A stretch of DNA of 64,000 bases from Prorocentrum cordatum (GCA_963575745.1 CAUYUJ010004343.1:1-64000); one strand, 5' to 3'; positions 41,945-52,085 are shown, counted from the stretch's first letter. Notes: generated by a model from the letters alone, not told the origin. Numbers and translations are program-made.

Positions 41945-42190
41945 TGCTGACATGGGCGAGGTGGTGTCATGCGAGTGCAGCCAAGGACGCCTTCAGTGGA
42001 GCTCCCTTTGGGGCCACGGAATGGGTGCGGTGGTGTCAAGCGAGTGCAGCCACTGGGGCCTTCGATGGAGCTCATCATGTGAGGGGTGTGCCGAAACAGA
42101 AACATACGGAGAGCATATAGCAGGAGGAGGAGGAGAGGAACGCGGGGACCGTCTCTTCAAAAGAGGACCCAACACCACAGGATAGTGGAG
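41945..42190 (-). repeat. Inverted partial copy of the satellite-carrying composite element
   Basis: Its reverse complement matches the start of the element at 42555: CCTGTGGTGTTGGG, CCCCGCG, a CT-rich tract, TCTGTTTCGGCACACCCCTC and two satellite units. It forms a head-to-head inverted pair with 42555-43620. Confidence 0.75.
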
Positions 42191-42554
42191 AAAAACGGGC
42201 CGCTCCTGATTTTCCGGTGCCTCGGATCTCTGAGCACAAGGCCCCCAGCAGTTGCTGCCAAAGCAGCACTGGGCGAACTAAAATGACACATCGCAGAAGA
42301 TCACCACGAGGAGGGGAAGAAGGAGTGAGAGGAGGAGGAGGAGGAGGAGGAAGAGGAGGTGGAGGAGGAGGAGGAGGAGGAGGAGGAGGAGAGGAACAGA
42401 GCCCTAGACCCCATGCCTCTGCGCCGTTATTCGATTCGGATCGACCTGTGATGGTCCCGGGGCCAGAAGCTTGGCAAAGACGCCCGGCTCCAAGTTGAGA
42501 CGCCAGGACCTCCAGGAATGTCGCAGAGATACGCAGACCGCCGACGCCATGCTT
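42191..42554. other. Spacer of the inverted pair, with (GGA)n
   Basis: Unique sequence around a GGA tract at 42325-42395. Confidence 0.6.
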
Positions 42555-43620
42555 TGGCCCAACCATCCTGTGGTGTTGGGACTTTGTTTTGAACAGACAG
42601 CGCCCCGCGTCCTCCTCTCCTCTCCGCCTCCTTCTCCTCCTCCTCCTCCACTCCTCCCATCCTCCCTCCTGCCAGATCGTCTGAGCCCTCCACATGTCTC
42701 TGTTTCGGCACACACCATCACACGCTTCGTGGCCCCATCGAAAGCTCCACCGAAGGCCCCAGTGGCAGCGCCCGCATGGCACCACATCCATTTCAACACA
42801 CCCCTCGCACGTTTAGTGGCCCCACAGGGAGCTCCACCGAAGGCCCCAAAGGAAGCGCCCGCATGACACCACCGCCCCCATTTCGGCACACCCCTCACAC
42901 GTTTCGTGGCCCCAGAGGGAGCCCCACCGAGGGCCCCAGCGGCAGGGCCCGCAGGGCACCAGCGCATCCTTTTCGGCACACCCCACGCACGTTCTGTGGC
43001 CCCGGGGAGCTCCACCCCCCAGTGGCAGCGCCCGCACGACACCGCTACGCCCTTTCCGGCACACCCCTCGTAAGCTTGGTGGCCCCGTAGGCAGCTCCAC
43101 CGAAGGCCCCAGCGGCTGCGCCCGCCACCACCGCGTCCATTTCAACACACCCCTCGCACGGTTCGTGGCCCCATGGGGAGCTCCACCGAAGGCCCCAGTG
43201 GCAGCGCCCGCATGGCACCACCGCACCCGTTTCGGCGAACCCCTCACACGTTTCGTGGCCCCATGGGGAGCTCCACCGAATGCCCCAATTGCAGCGTCCG
43301 CTTGGCACAACCGCGCCTGCTTCGGCACACCCCTCGCACGTTTCGTGGCCCCGTAGGGATTCCCACCGAAGGCCCCAGTGGCTGCGCTCGCATGGCACCA
43401 CCGCACCCAAGTCGGCACACCCCTCGCACGCGTCGTGGCCCCATAGGGGGCTCCACCGAAGGCCCCAGTGGCAGCGCCCGCATGGCGCCACTGTACCCGT
43501 TGCGGCACACCCCTCACACGTGTCGTGGCCACCAGAAGAGCTCCATCGAAAGCGGTCGGTACCCAAAACGCGGTACTCACAACTGCAGATGGTTGGGTCT
43601 TCCGCCAGGATAATTTCATG
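42555..43620 (+). mobile_element. Composite dispersed element carrying a ~90-bp satellite (copy 1)
   Basis: Order: CCAACCATCCTGTGGTGTTG, a CGCCCCGCG block, CT-rich tract, about ten units of CACACCCCTCGCACGTTTCG then GGAGCTCCACCGAAGGCCCC, and a 3' flank ATGGTTGGGTCTTCCGCCAG, GATAATT. The same order with a related ~75-bp unit occurs at 55107-56340. No protein is encoded; it is probably a non-autonomous mobile unit. Confidence 0.65.
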
Positions 43621-43674
43621 ACGTCGACCCCCCATAGAGGTCTCGACCCATTCCCCAGGACTGGTTTCGCATCC

Positions 43675-44095
43675 CGAGTCGTCTTCTGACGGCCCCGAGG
43701 CCCAGTAAGGGCCCCCAGGGGCCGAAAACAGCGAAAGGCCTCCCGTCGTGATTTCTGTTACATGGCCCGAGGGGGCCTGGGACTGGGAACTGACAGGCCC
43801 AACGGCGACTTCGGGTTGCGCTGGGGTGGTCTGGCGGGGCCGTCGGCGCAAGTGGGAGCGGCCGGGGTTTGGGGGCTCGTCGCGGCCTCTGCGTGGGCCC
43901 TCCACGGCCCCCGGGATGGGCAACACATGGCTCGGGATCAAGGGCCGTCCTCGGGAACGCTGTCCAGACATCCACGGGGGTCCGCGCGTCGACGATCACT
44001 GGAGCGCCGACTGGTCTAGGCTGGAAGCACTGGAGCTCCCCAGCTCGGCCCAAGGCCCCTCCCACCCTCTCTCCCTCTCCCTCTCTCCGGATCGC
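43675..44095 (+). repeat. ~410-bp inverted duplication, plus-oriented copy
   Basis: Matches the reverse complement of 50120-50530 over almost its whole length, from CGAGTCGTCTTCTGACGGCC to the CTCTCTCCCTCTC tract. No coding content recognised. Confidence 0.85.
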
Positions 44096-44182
44096 CGCAC
44101 GGGTGTCCCTCGCAGAGCCGTCCCTGGGAAAGCTGTCCAGGCCTCCAGGGTGTCCGCGCATCGACGGGGGGTCTACGGTTAA

Positions 44183-44368
44183 GTCGGGCCTGTCCCTCTA
44201 CAGGAGGAAGATTCAAGCATAGCCAAGAATCTTCTTCTTCTTCATCAAGCATAGCCAAGAAATGCTCAGGGGACGATTGTTTGAACATGTTTTGACTATG
44301 TCGGAGCACGTCTCGACTATTCGTATCTGTTTCGCCCAAAATCCTCCGATAGGGGGGAAATGCCCGAC
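44183..44368. mobile_element. Short TIR element, GTCGGGCCTGTCC family, copy 1
   Basis: 186 bp. Left end GTCGGGCCTGTCCCTCTACA; right end, reversed, GTCGGGCATTTCCCCCCTAT. Interior GGGGACGATTGTTTGA is shared with the other members. No ORF. Confidence 0.65.
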
Positions 44369-44448
44369 CGAAGTCTAGGGGTACGAGGACCCAGCACCAC
44401 AGGACTGTGCTTCGTCATGTTTCTGCTTGTTCCTCCTGTAGAGGAACA

Positions 44449-44612
44449 GTGAAGGGGGCCTGGGACACACAAATAGATACACACAAATAAAAGAATTCCC
44501 CAAACTGTCGTATATCTTCTCTGATATTGTCTACCCCACCACTTCGCATATGTCCCATGTTTTCTGGGAAATCCAGGATTCATTGTGTCTGTGTGCTTTT
44601 TCCCCTCCTGAG
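44449..44612 (+). mobile_element. ~165-bp intron-like dispersed element, copy 1
   Basis: Starts GTGAAGGGGGCCTGGGACAC and ends GTGCTTTTTCCCCTCCTGAG. It shares CACACAAATA and TTCATTGTGTCTGTGTG with the other copies. The left GT and right pyrimidine-AG look like splice sites. Confidence 0.75.
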
Positions 44613-44617
44613 ATTGC

Positions 44618-45010
44618 TCCTCCTGTAGAGGAACAGGCCCGACTCACATCGAGGGGGGGGGGGGAGCCTCGGGGTGCGAGGCTCCCACGGGGAGCCGCTG
44701 CCGAAGCCCACCCGGGGGGGTGCGCAGCTGCCCCCCGCGACAAGAGGCCCGCCTGCAGCGGGCGCGCCAGCTCCTCGGGCGGCAGCCGCGCCACCTCCGG
44801 GGGCGCCCGAGAGGGGGGCGTCCGAGGAGGGGGGGGGCATCGCAGATCATCAGAGGTCAGAAAATCTCCCCCAGAAGAACCACCCCGACCACACTCGAAG
44901 TCGTTTCGTGAGCGTGCCCGGAGAAGGAACGCGAACGGGGCAGGGCTGTTCAGTAAACGCCCAGGGCCGTTCAGTAACGCCAAGCATCGGGTCCGAGTGG
45001 TTTTTCCTCG
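44618..45010. other. GC-rich stretch with a solo TIR end
   Basis: Begins with a single right end of the GTCGGGCCTGTCC family (44618-44643). The remainder, to 44860, is a GC-rich segment with coding-like frames on both strands but no motif (for example EVARLPPEELARPLQAGLLS on minus). Possible exon remnant. Confidence 0.3.
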
Positions 45011-45014
45011 CTCG

Positions 45015-45290
45015 AATCATGGCCCGAGGCACGTGCGCGCCGCAGGTGGGGGCCAGGGAGCGCATAAGAAGAAGAAAAAGCAGAAGAAGAAAAAGAAGAA
45101 GAAGAAGAAGAAGAAGAAGAAGAGGCACCATGAAATCAGGGGACATATCATTGCCCTGCCCCTAAGAAACAGGCCCCAAGAGGCGCCCAAGAGACCCCCA
45201 GGAAGCCCCAACAGGCCCCCACGAGGCTCCCGAGCGGCTCCTAAGAGGTTCCCAAGAGGCCCCTAAACTACCCCCCAGAGGCCCCCGAGA
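45015..45290. repeat. (AAG)n tract, ATCATTG block and CCCCAAGAGG array
   Basis: A CACGTGCGCGCCGCAGG block also seen near 46490, AAG repeats to 45125, AGGGGACATATCATTGCCCT (related to 46566 and 45354), then CCCCAAGAGGC repeats to about 45290. Confidence 0.7.
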
Positions 45291-45357
45291 GCGCTCGTCG
45301 TCGTCGACGCCATTCAGGGTCGGCGGCACCTGCCGTAAGGCCTTCGCAATCAAGGGA

Positions 45358-45383
45358 GATATCATGGCCCTGCCCATGATATC
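45358..45383. repeat. Perfect 10-bp-arm palindrome
   Basis: GATATCATGG, six-base loop, CCATGATATC. A relative with 10-bp arms is at 46574-46597. Confidence 0.85.
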
Positions 45384-45414
45384 CGCCCCCGCTCCCGAGT
45401 CATCACCCCCCTCT

Positions 45415-45596
45415 CTGGGTAGTCGAAGCCAATCTGGCGCCAATCTGGCAGGCCCAATCTGGCAAAGGGGGGCAATCTGGCGAGGGAGCCCACGCGAATC
45501 CAGTCTGGCGAATGACCCGAATCCTCCGATATGGCCAGCCCAGATTGGCCCTTGGGGGCCCAATCCAGTCTGACAGTCTGGCCTTCGACTACCCAG
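45415..45596. mobile_element. 182-bp TIR element with 5-bp target duplication, copy 1
   Basis: Ends CTGGGTAGTCGAAG and its exact inverse. Flanked by CCTCT on both sides. The interior is built of GGCGCCAATCTGGCAGGCCC-type words; no ORF of its own. Copy 2 is at 53258-53438. Confidence 0.88.
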
Positions 45597-45712
45597 CCTC
45601 TTGGCCGCACCAGGCACCTGCGCCAGCGCGGAGCCGTACACGTCTGCGCGGTCCACGCACAGGCGCAGCTCGTCGGAGGAGAGCCGCTCCATCGAGACAA
45701 CGGCGGCCCTCG
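45597..45712 (-). other. Possible exon fragment
   Basis: The minus strand reads AAVVSMERLSSDELRLCVDR then ADVYGSALAQVPGAA, a plausible helical peptide between the TIR element and an intron-like element. No family recognised. Confidence 0.25.
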
Positions 45713-45761
45713 ATGGCGTTCCTCGTCCCTTCTGGGCTTCCCAGGGTCGGGCCGGGCGAAA

Positions 45762-45926
45762 GTGAAGGCGCCCCAGGACACACAAATAAATACACACAAA
45801 TAAAAAGATTCCCCATATTTTCCCATATGTTCTGGGTTGTTGTCTTCCCCCCCGCTTCCCATATTTTCCCATGTTTTCTGGGGAATCGACGATCAATTGT
45901 GTCTGTGTGTTTCTTTCCCTCCTGAG
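45762..45926 (+). mobile_element. ~165-bp intron-like dispersed element, copy 2
   Basis: Starts GTGAAGGCGCCCCAGGACAC and ends TGTGTTTCTTTCCCTCCTGAG. The interior has CCCCATATTTTCCCATATG, then a second CCCATATTTTCCCATG half and GAATCGACGATCAATTGTGT. Confidence 0.8.
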
Positions 45927-46080
45927 AAAGGGGGGGATAGCACAGGGGGGGGTGAGAATCAGCTCACGTATAGCTGATTTTCCCAGCGCATCCGGGCGCC
46001 GGGAGGCGCCCATGCATCGAGGAGTGGGCCCGGCGGCGGGGCCGAGACCAGCTGCAGGTAGCAGATTTCGTAACCCCTGG

Positions 46081-46228
46081 GGGGCCACATGCGAACCCTA
46101 CCCCTACCCCCCACGATTTCTGAGGGAGAGGGTGGGGCTCACTTCGTTCGGGACCTCCCGAGCGAAGTGAACCCCACCCTCCCCCTCAGAAATCGTGTGG
46201 GGTAGGGGTCGGGTTCGCATGTGGCCCC
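46081..46228. repeat. Foldback with 72-bp arms and 4-nt loop
   Basis: Left arm 46081-46152, loop ACCT 46153-46156, right arm 46157-46228. The arms pair with five mismatches in 72. Left arm begins GGGGCCACATGCGAACCC and ends CACTTCGTTCGGG. No ORF of note. Confidence 0.92.
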
Positions 46229-46970
46229 TTATTCCCCCCCTTTCCCAGTCCCCCCCTCTCGTCCGGCCCGACATAGGCTTCTCGTCGCCACTCCGAGCGC
46301 GGGGCGTCGCAGCTCCTCTTACACACCGGCCGCACTCGCCCGGTGTCGGGCCACGGGGCCAGAGCGGATCGATCTGGCTCGAAAAATGCCGCCGGAGCAC
46401 GGCGTCTGGGCCCCGAGACCCACGACGTCATGAATCTGTCATACATCGGGAGCGGCCAAGAGGGGGGTGTCCAAGAGAGGGGGGTGCAACTCATGACCGG
46501 CGGCATGTGCGCGGCCCAGCGGGGAGGCCAGGGACGTGATGAAATAAGAAGAGGCGCCATGGAATCTGGGGAAATATCATGGCCCACGCCATGATATCCA
46601 ACACCCCCTAGTCATAACCCCCCTCTTTTCCGGCCCCGAACACAGGCCTCGGAACAAATTAGCGGACACTCATTCCACATCCATCTGTCAACGGCTCCCC
46701 TTCCCCCAATGTTCAAAGTTTGGCGGTGGGTCTGATGAGATGCACTTCGACCGCAGTCTCCCCCGCGCGTGCCAACATTGAGGTTGGGGGGAGGGGGAGT
46801 GTTCAGTAATTCTCTCCCTCTGCCGTAGCGTCGACCCCCAAAGGCCTCGACCCTGTCCCTGGGACCGGCTTCTCGTCCCGAGTCGCCCCCTTTGAGGCTC
46901 CCGAGGCCCCGTCAGGGCCCCCCAGGAGCCGAAATTTGCAAAAAACAACACTCGACCGTCGCGATTCTCC
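46229..46970. other. Gene-less stretch with a 10-bp palindrome
   Basis: Holds ATATCATGGC-CCAC-GCCATGATAT at 46574-46597 and a block at 46845-46940 related to the left end of the 410-bp duplication (CCCGAGTCG, GGCCCCGTCAGGGCCCCC). No gene. Confidence 0.5.
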
Positions 46971-46979
46971 GTGACTCGC

Positions 46980-47140
46980 ACCTCCTCCTCCTCCTCCTCC
47001 TCCTCCTCCTCCTCCTCCTCCTCCATCTCCTCCTCCTCCTACTCCTCCTCCTCCTCCTCCTCCTCCCTCCTCCTCCTCCTCCTCCTCCTCCTCCTCCTCC
47101 TCCTCCTCCTCCTCCTCCTCCTCCTCCTCCTCCTCCTCCT
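46980..47140. repeat. (TCC)n tract
   Basis: 160 bp of CTC trinucleotides, pyrimidine on plus; source of spurious ORFs. Confidence 0.95.
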
Positions 47141-47324
47141 GACCTCTCGTGACTCGAGGGTGACTCGCAGGGGCCTGGGGGCTCCCGTGGGCGGCCTGCG
47201 TGCAGGTGATTGCCTGGCTCTGCTATCGCGCCGTCGAGCCTCCGGGGGCCTCCGGGGCATCCTGCGAGCTCAGCCGTCGCCACGGCCGGGACACGCCGCG
47301 CCCAGCCCTGGGGCCTGCACCTCT

Positions 47325-47333
47325 TTTTCTTCC

Positions 47334-47368
<35 letters not shown>

Positions 47369-47402
47369 CTCCTCCTCCTCCTCCTCCTCCTCCTCCTCCT
47401 CC
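47325..47402. repeat. (TCC)n tract
   Basis: CTC/CTT trinucleotides, pyrimidine on plus. Confidence 0.9.
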
Positions 47403-47737
47403 ACCTTGGCGGGCCAGGACGAGCCTCAGGAGGGGGATTCGGGGGCTACGTTCAGGTCGGGCACGTCCCCCATACAGGGGGATTCTGGGCGGAAAAAATC
47501 CCACCAGCCCTTTGGGCGTGAGTGGTTTAGAGAGCCCGCTCTGTCCTCAACCCCCCTTCTTCCCCTTCGGGGAGGGGTTTACCCCTCCCCCTACCCCCTC
47601 CCCCTGGACCTGGAGAGGGAGTCCCGAGCGTCGTCAGGGGAGTCTTTTTCGACGCCTGGGAGGGCCAAAAAACGACGACCCTCACGAGGATTCTGGCCCC
47701 GAGGGGGGGAGGCAGTTTGGCGCCTCAGCTCGTCGTT

Positions 47738-47885
47738 GAAGCAAAAAACATTGATTTTACTACGGTTTTGGCTCCATTTTGGCCTTCTGAGGGGGCCGCG
47801 TTCCTCGTCCTTCTTAGCAAAATCATTGATTTTACGAAGGTTTTGGGCTCATTTTGTCCTTCTCAGGGGTCAGCGCTTATTTGCG
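47738..47885 (+). repeat. ~80-bp tandem duplication
   Basis: Two units sharing CATTGATTTTAC, GGTTTTGG and CATTTTG(G/T)CCTTCT. Confidence 0.8.
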
Positions 47886-47889
47886 CTTC

Positions 47890-48122
47890 TGAGGAGGTCG
47901 CAAGAGGCCCCAAGATAGCCCCCAGAGGCCCCCAGGAGTCTCCCAAGAGGCCTCCAGGAGGCCCCCAAGAGGCCCCCAAGAGGCCCCACGAGGTCCCCAA
48001 GAGGCTCCCAAGAGGCCCCCAAGAGGCCCCAAGAGGCTCCAAGAGGCCCCCAAGACGCCCCCAAGAGGCCCCCAAGAGGCCCCCAAGACGCCCCAAGAGC
48101 TCCAAGAGGCCCCCAACAGGCC
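47890..48122. repeat. CCCCAAGAGG array
   Basis: About 18 units of CCCCCAAGAGGC, the complement-type version of the GGCCTCCTGGGG family. Confidence 0.9.
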
Positions 48123-48385
48123 CAACGAGGAGCCCGAACGACTCACACCAGGACGAGAGACCCCAACGACTCACACCACGAGGAGCCCGATCGACTCACA
48201 CCAAGAGGAGGAGCCCGAACGACTCACACCAGGACGAAGGGCCCGAACAACTCACACCACGAGAAGCCCGAACGACTCACGCCAGGACGAAGAGCCCGAA
48301 CGACTCAAACCACGACGAAGAGCCCGAACGACTCACACCAGGAAGAAGGGCCCGAACGACTCACACCAGGACGAGAGGCCCGGAA
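48122..48385 (+). repeat. GCCCGAACGACTCACACC satellite, second array
   Basis: Same 24-28-bp family as 28497-29520, about nine to ten units, directly followed by dispersed repeat D. Confidence 0.92.
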
Positions 48386-48505
48386 ATATGCGGGGGCAGG
48401 CGGAAACACGCCTGAAAAACACGACTGTCAGCATGCTTCGCAAGAGTTGCTGTTTTGAGATGGGCTGGTGGGGATACGCGAAGCGTGAAGAATTAATTTA
48501 AAAAT
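48384..48505 (+). repeat. Dispersed repeat D, copy 3
   Basis: Shares GAGATGGGCTGGTGGGGATA and CGCGAAGCGTGAAGAATT with 39000-39165. Confidence 0.85.
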
Positions 48506-48654
48506 TATCCCGGCAAAGCAACCTAACAGCGATGTGTAGGAGCATATCTGGAAGCATTCCCCTTAAGATTCAGATGAGAATCCAGTTGTAGAATTCTGCT
48601 GTTCTCGCAGTCGTAGTCGCATTCGCGATGACAGTCGCAGTGGCAACGGCAGTC

Positions 48655-48885
48655 ACAGACACAGCCTCAGCCTCAGCCTGCCTCAGCCTCAGCCTCAGCC
48701 TGCCTCAGCCTCAGCCTGCCTCAGCCTCAGCCTCAGCCTGCTTCAGCCTCAGCCTCAGTCTGCCTTCAGCCTCGGCCTCAGCCTCAGCCTGCCTCAGCCT
48801 CAGCCTGCATCAGCCTCAGCCTCAGCCTCAGCCTGCCTCAGCATCAGCCTGCCTCAGCCTCAGCCTCAGCCTGCCTCAGCATTCA
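48655..48885 (+). repeat. (CAGCCT)n hexanucleotide array
   Basis: CAGCCTCAGCCTCAGCCTGC blocks of variable length. Confidence 0.95.
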
Positions 48886-49470
48886 AAATGTGGCCCGGGA
48901 ATGTAGTTCTGGGAACTCGAAGAACACGAAGTGGCCTACAGTTGGCTCCGGGCATTCAAATTCATGCCCAGGAATGGAGTTCTGGGAACTCGAAGACCAC
49001 GAAGTGGCCTACAGTTGGCTCCGGGCATCCAAAATCTGGCCCGGGAATGGCCTACAGTTGGCTCCGGGCATTCAAATTCATGCCCAGGAATGGAGTTCTG
49101 GGAACTCGAAGACCACGAAGTGGCCTACAGTTGGCTCCGGGCATCCAAAATCTGGCCCGGGAATGGAGTTCTGGGAACTCGAAGACCACGAAGTGGCCTA
49201 CAGTTGGCTCCGGGCATCCAAAATGTGGCCCGGGAATGGAGTTCTGGGAACTCGAAGAGCACGAAGTGGCCTACAGTTGGCTCCGGGCATTCAAAATGTG
49301 GCCCGGGAATGGAGTTCTGGGAAATCGAAGACACGAAGTGGCCTACAGTTGGCTCCGGGCATCCAAAATGTGGCCCGGGAATGGAGTTCTGGGAAGTCGA
49401 AGAGCACGAAGTGTGTGACTGTTGCATCCGGTTATTCAGAATGTGGCCTGGGAATGGGGTTCTGAGAGGT
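48886..49470 (+). repeat. 73-bp minisatellite, about eight copies
   Basis: Unit: GGCCCGGGAATGGAGTTCTG, GGAACTCGAAGACCACGAAG, TGGCCTACAGTTGGCTCCGG, GCATCCAAAATGT. One unit near 49045 is truncated. The last units diverge (GTGTGTGACTGTTGC). Since 73 is not a multiple of three, frames rotate. Confidence 0.95.
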
Positions 49471-49703
49471 CGACGAGCACGAAGTGTGTGACTGTTAGTG
49501 AAAAACGAGCCCGGCACAGGCCCGGCCGGCAACTCCCAACGCCTGCCCGGACCCCGCTGTGGAGTGATCTGTGAGCTCTTTTGAGTCAACTAGAAACCTA
49601 TCAGTCTTCGCTGTTAGGTAAATACTTGAAACATACCCCCCGAAATAGGCAAAAGTAGTCAAACATTCGTCCCCAGACTATTTCTTGTCCCAGACTTGAG
49701 TGA

Positions 49704-49729
49704 TCCTGATGTAGAGGGACAAGCCCGAC
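49704..49729. repeat. Solo TIR end of the GTCGGGCCTGTCC family
   Basis: CCTGATGTAGAGGGACAAGC then CCGAC. An interior-type CGTCCCCAGACTATTTCTTG lies upstream at 49669, but no left end was found. Confidence 0.6.
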
Positions 49730-49968
49730 GTCAGGCTACTCATGAGCGGACCTGGGCCAGGCTGGACAGGACAGGAGAAGGCCGCGCCTCGACGGCGCAT
49801 CGGCAAATGCCTCCGCAACTCGAAACGTACAACTTGACATGGCATGCGCAGGAGCATGCGGTATAGAGGCTACACAGCGCCTCGGAGAGGTCATCTCATT
49901 TCCGTGTCTCAGCGAAGTGCGAGGGGACACCTGCGTGGCGTCCTGGAGAGAGGGAGAGGTAGAGGTAG

Positions 49969-50119
49969 GTCGGGCGTGTCCGCCTACAAGCAGATTGTTG
50001 GACGAAAACTTTTAATCTTTTATATAAAAAACAAAGTGATCGAAAAATACTAAAACATCGTCCCCAGACTATTGTTTGACTTCTTGTGAATATTCCTCCT
50101 GTAGAGGGACAGGCCCGAC
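49969..50119. mobile_element. Short TIR element, GTCGGGCCTGTCC family, copy 2
   Basis: 151 bp. Left end GTCGGGCGTGTCCGCCTACA, right end inverse GTCGGGCCTGTCCCTCTACA. The interior is AT-rich with ATCGTCCCCAGACTATTGTT. Confidence 0.75.
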
Positions 50120-50530
50120 TAAAAGGGAGAGAGAGGGTAGGAGGGACCCTGGGCCGAGCTGGGGAGCTCCAGTGTCTCCAGCCCAGACCAGTCGGCGCTC
50201 CCGTGATCGTCGACGCGCGGACCCCCGTGGAGGGCTGGACAGCGTTCCCAAGGACGGCCCTTGATCCCGAGCCATGTGTTGCCCATCCCGGGGGCCGTGG
50301 AGGGCCCACGCAGAGGCCGAGACGAGCCCCCAAACCCGGCCGCTCCCACTTGCGCCGACGGCCCCGCCAGACCACCCCAGCGCAACCCGAAGTCGCCGTT
50401 GGGCCTGTCAGTTCCCAGTCCCAGGCTCCCTCGGGCCATGGAAAAAAAGCACGACGGGAGGACTTTCGCTGTTTTCGGCCCCTGGGGGCCCTTACTGGGC
50501 CTCGGGGCCGTCAGAAGACGACTCGGGATT
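50120..50530 (-). repeat. ~410-bp inverted duplication, minus-oriented copy
   Basis: Reverse-oriented partner of 43675-44095, starting directly at the TIR element's right end. Confidence 0.85.
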
Positions 50531-51005
50531 TAAAAAAAATGGATCGGGACATTCCTGACTCGGGACAAATGCGACGCCCGGATCTCACGGCTTCTGATAT
50601 AGCAGCCTGGCTGTAAGTTCGTGCCGTTCTTTCTTCCTCCAGATGGAGGGTTTCTCTGAAGAGCTCAGGCGACCCGTCCTCCGCCTCTCTCTCCTCCTCC
50701 TCCTCCTCCCCCTCCGCCTCCTCCGCCTCCTCCTCCTCCGCCTCCTCCTCCTCCTCCGACCCGGTGGGGGGACATTCCGAAACATTGGAAAACACACAAC
50801 GGGCCCTGTAAGCCCCCGATCAGAAATGGAGGGGCTCTGGGGCCTGCGGGTCGGGTCGAGGTGGTCCGGCAGGTACAGCTGGACCCGGGCCAGAAGCGCG
50901 TCCTTGCAGAACCTGAGGCCCTTCGTCGGCCAAGAAAGACCGAAAATCCCAAGGGTACCCGCCCCAGGATGCACAAGCACATCCAACTGACACGAAGAAC
51001 GCAGC
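50531..51005. other. Gene-less stretch with (CTC)n at 50685-50760
   Basis: A short coding-like minus frame (RFCKDALLARVQLYLPDHLD) at about 50860-50925 has no recognised family. Otherwise repeats. Confidence 0.3.
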
Positions 51006-51318
51006 AGGATACCCTCCCCGAACCGACCTCGATCTGATACCTTGGTCCGGCTGCTATAGAAGAAGAAACAACGCCATGAACCTAAACTGTTGGCGTTCCG
51101 CACGGATTTCTCGGATCTGCGCTGGGCCCCCTATCCCTGGCGAGCGGAGCGCGCCAGGGGCGGCGCCGGAGGCGCCGCCAGGGGGGTCCGAACGCGCATC
51201 CAAGGTATCCGCGCGGAGCGCCAACAGTATTGACGTTGTTTCTTCTTCGAAGAACACATCAGAACACAATAGGATACCCTCCCCGAACCGACCTCGATCT
51301 GATAGCTCGGTCCGACTG
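51006..51318. repeat. Nested structure: 48-bp direct repeats around an inverted repeat with a GC double hairpin
   Basis: Direct repeats 51006-51053 and 51271-51318 (AGGATACCCTCCCCGAACCG...) differ at three sites. Inside are inverted arms about 51059-51110 and 51201-51249 (GAAGAAGAAACAACG...CTGTTGGCG...CGGAT), and at the centre two hairpins, 51137-51157 and 51159-51179, both with a GGA loop. Confidence 0.85.
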
Positions 51319-52085
51319 TAATGATGTTCGGAGCCTCGGATCTCTAAGGCCGCTGTCTCAGCGGGCCCTCCTCCGAGCTCGGAGCCCGCCGGGCCGCCCG
51401 GGGCGGCCAGCGCAGTGCAGCTGGCGCACGCGGCGGCGCGGTCCGCCCGCGACTCCTGCCGAGGAGGGCGCCAGCTTAAGGGAGGAGGAGGAGGAGGAGG
51501 AGGAGGAGAAGAAGGAGGAGGAAGAGGAGGAGCAGGAGATCTGTCTTTGTCAGTCCTGGCGCTTGTCCGCGATGCCGGCCCCTCGGTCCCATCAGTGCCC
51601 AGAGATCCGAGGCTCCTGCAAAACGGGAGCGGCCGGCTTTCTCTGTATGTTCGGCCTCGGCTGGCCCTGAGCGGGCTCCGACAAACAACAACTCAGGATG
51701 AAAAAAACACAGAGGTCCATCAGGGGGGTCCACGCCTCGGCAAAAAGGGAGCGCTGGACGTCTGGACTGGTTCTGGCCTCTGGGGTACATCAGGCTACCG
51801 GGCCCCAGGGCCATCAAAAACAGATCTGGGGCGAAAAAATATCCCTGCATCCCTCCGCGAAACTTAACGCAAATTTTTCCCGCTCCGCGTCGGCACCCCC
51901 AGCCCCAGACCCCAAATTTCGATTTTGACGTCGAAGCACACGAACTTCAATGTTTCCGTCGGCGTCCGCGAACAACGCCGCGCGCGCGATTGAACACTGC
52001 AATTTGGAGCGCGGGGGGGGGCGTGAAGAGACCCAGGGAAGGGATTCGGGGTGGGGGGCGTGAAGGGGTATCTCGTAAGGCGTCG
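51319..52085. other. Gene-less stretch with (GGA)n at 51480-51540
   Basis: GC-rich block 51360-51475 with a coding-like plus frame (AVQLAHAAARSARDSCRGG), then unique sequence. No family recognised. Confidence 0.3.

Noticed and set aside
48888-49491. Overlapping ORFs of 176-191 codons
   Set aside because: Rotated frames of the 73-bp minisatellite (WLRASKMWPGNG-type repeats).
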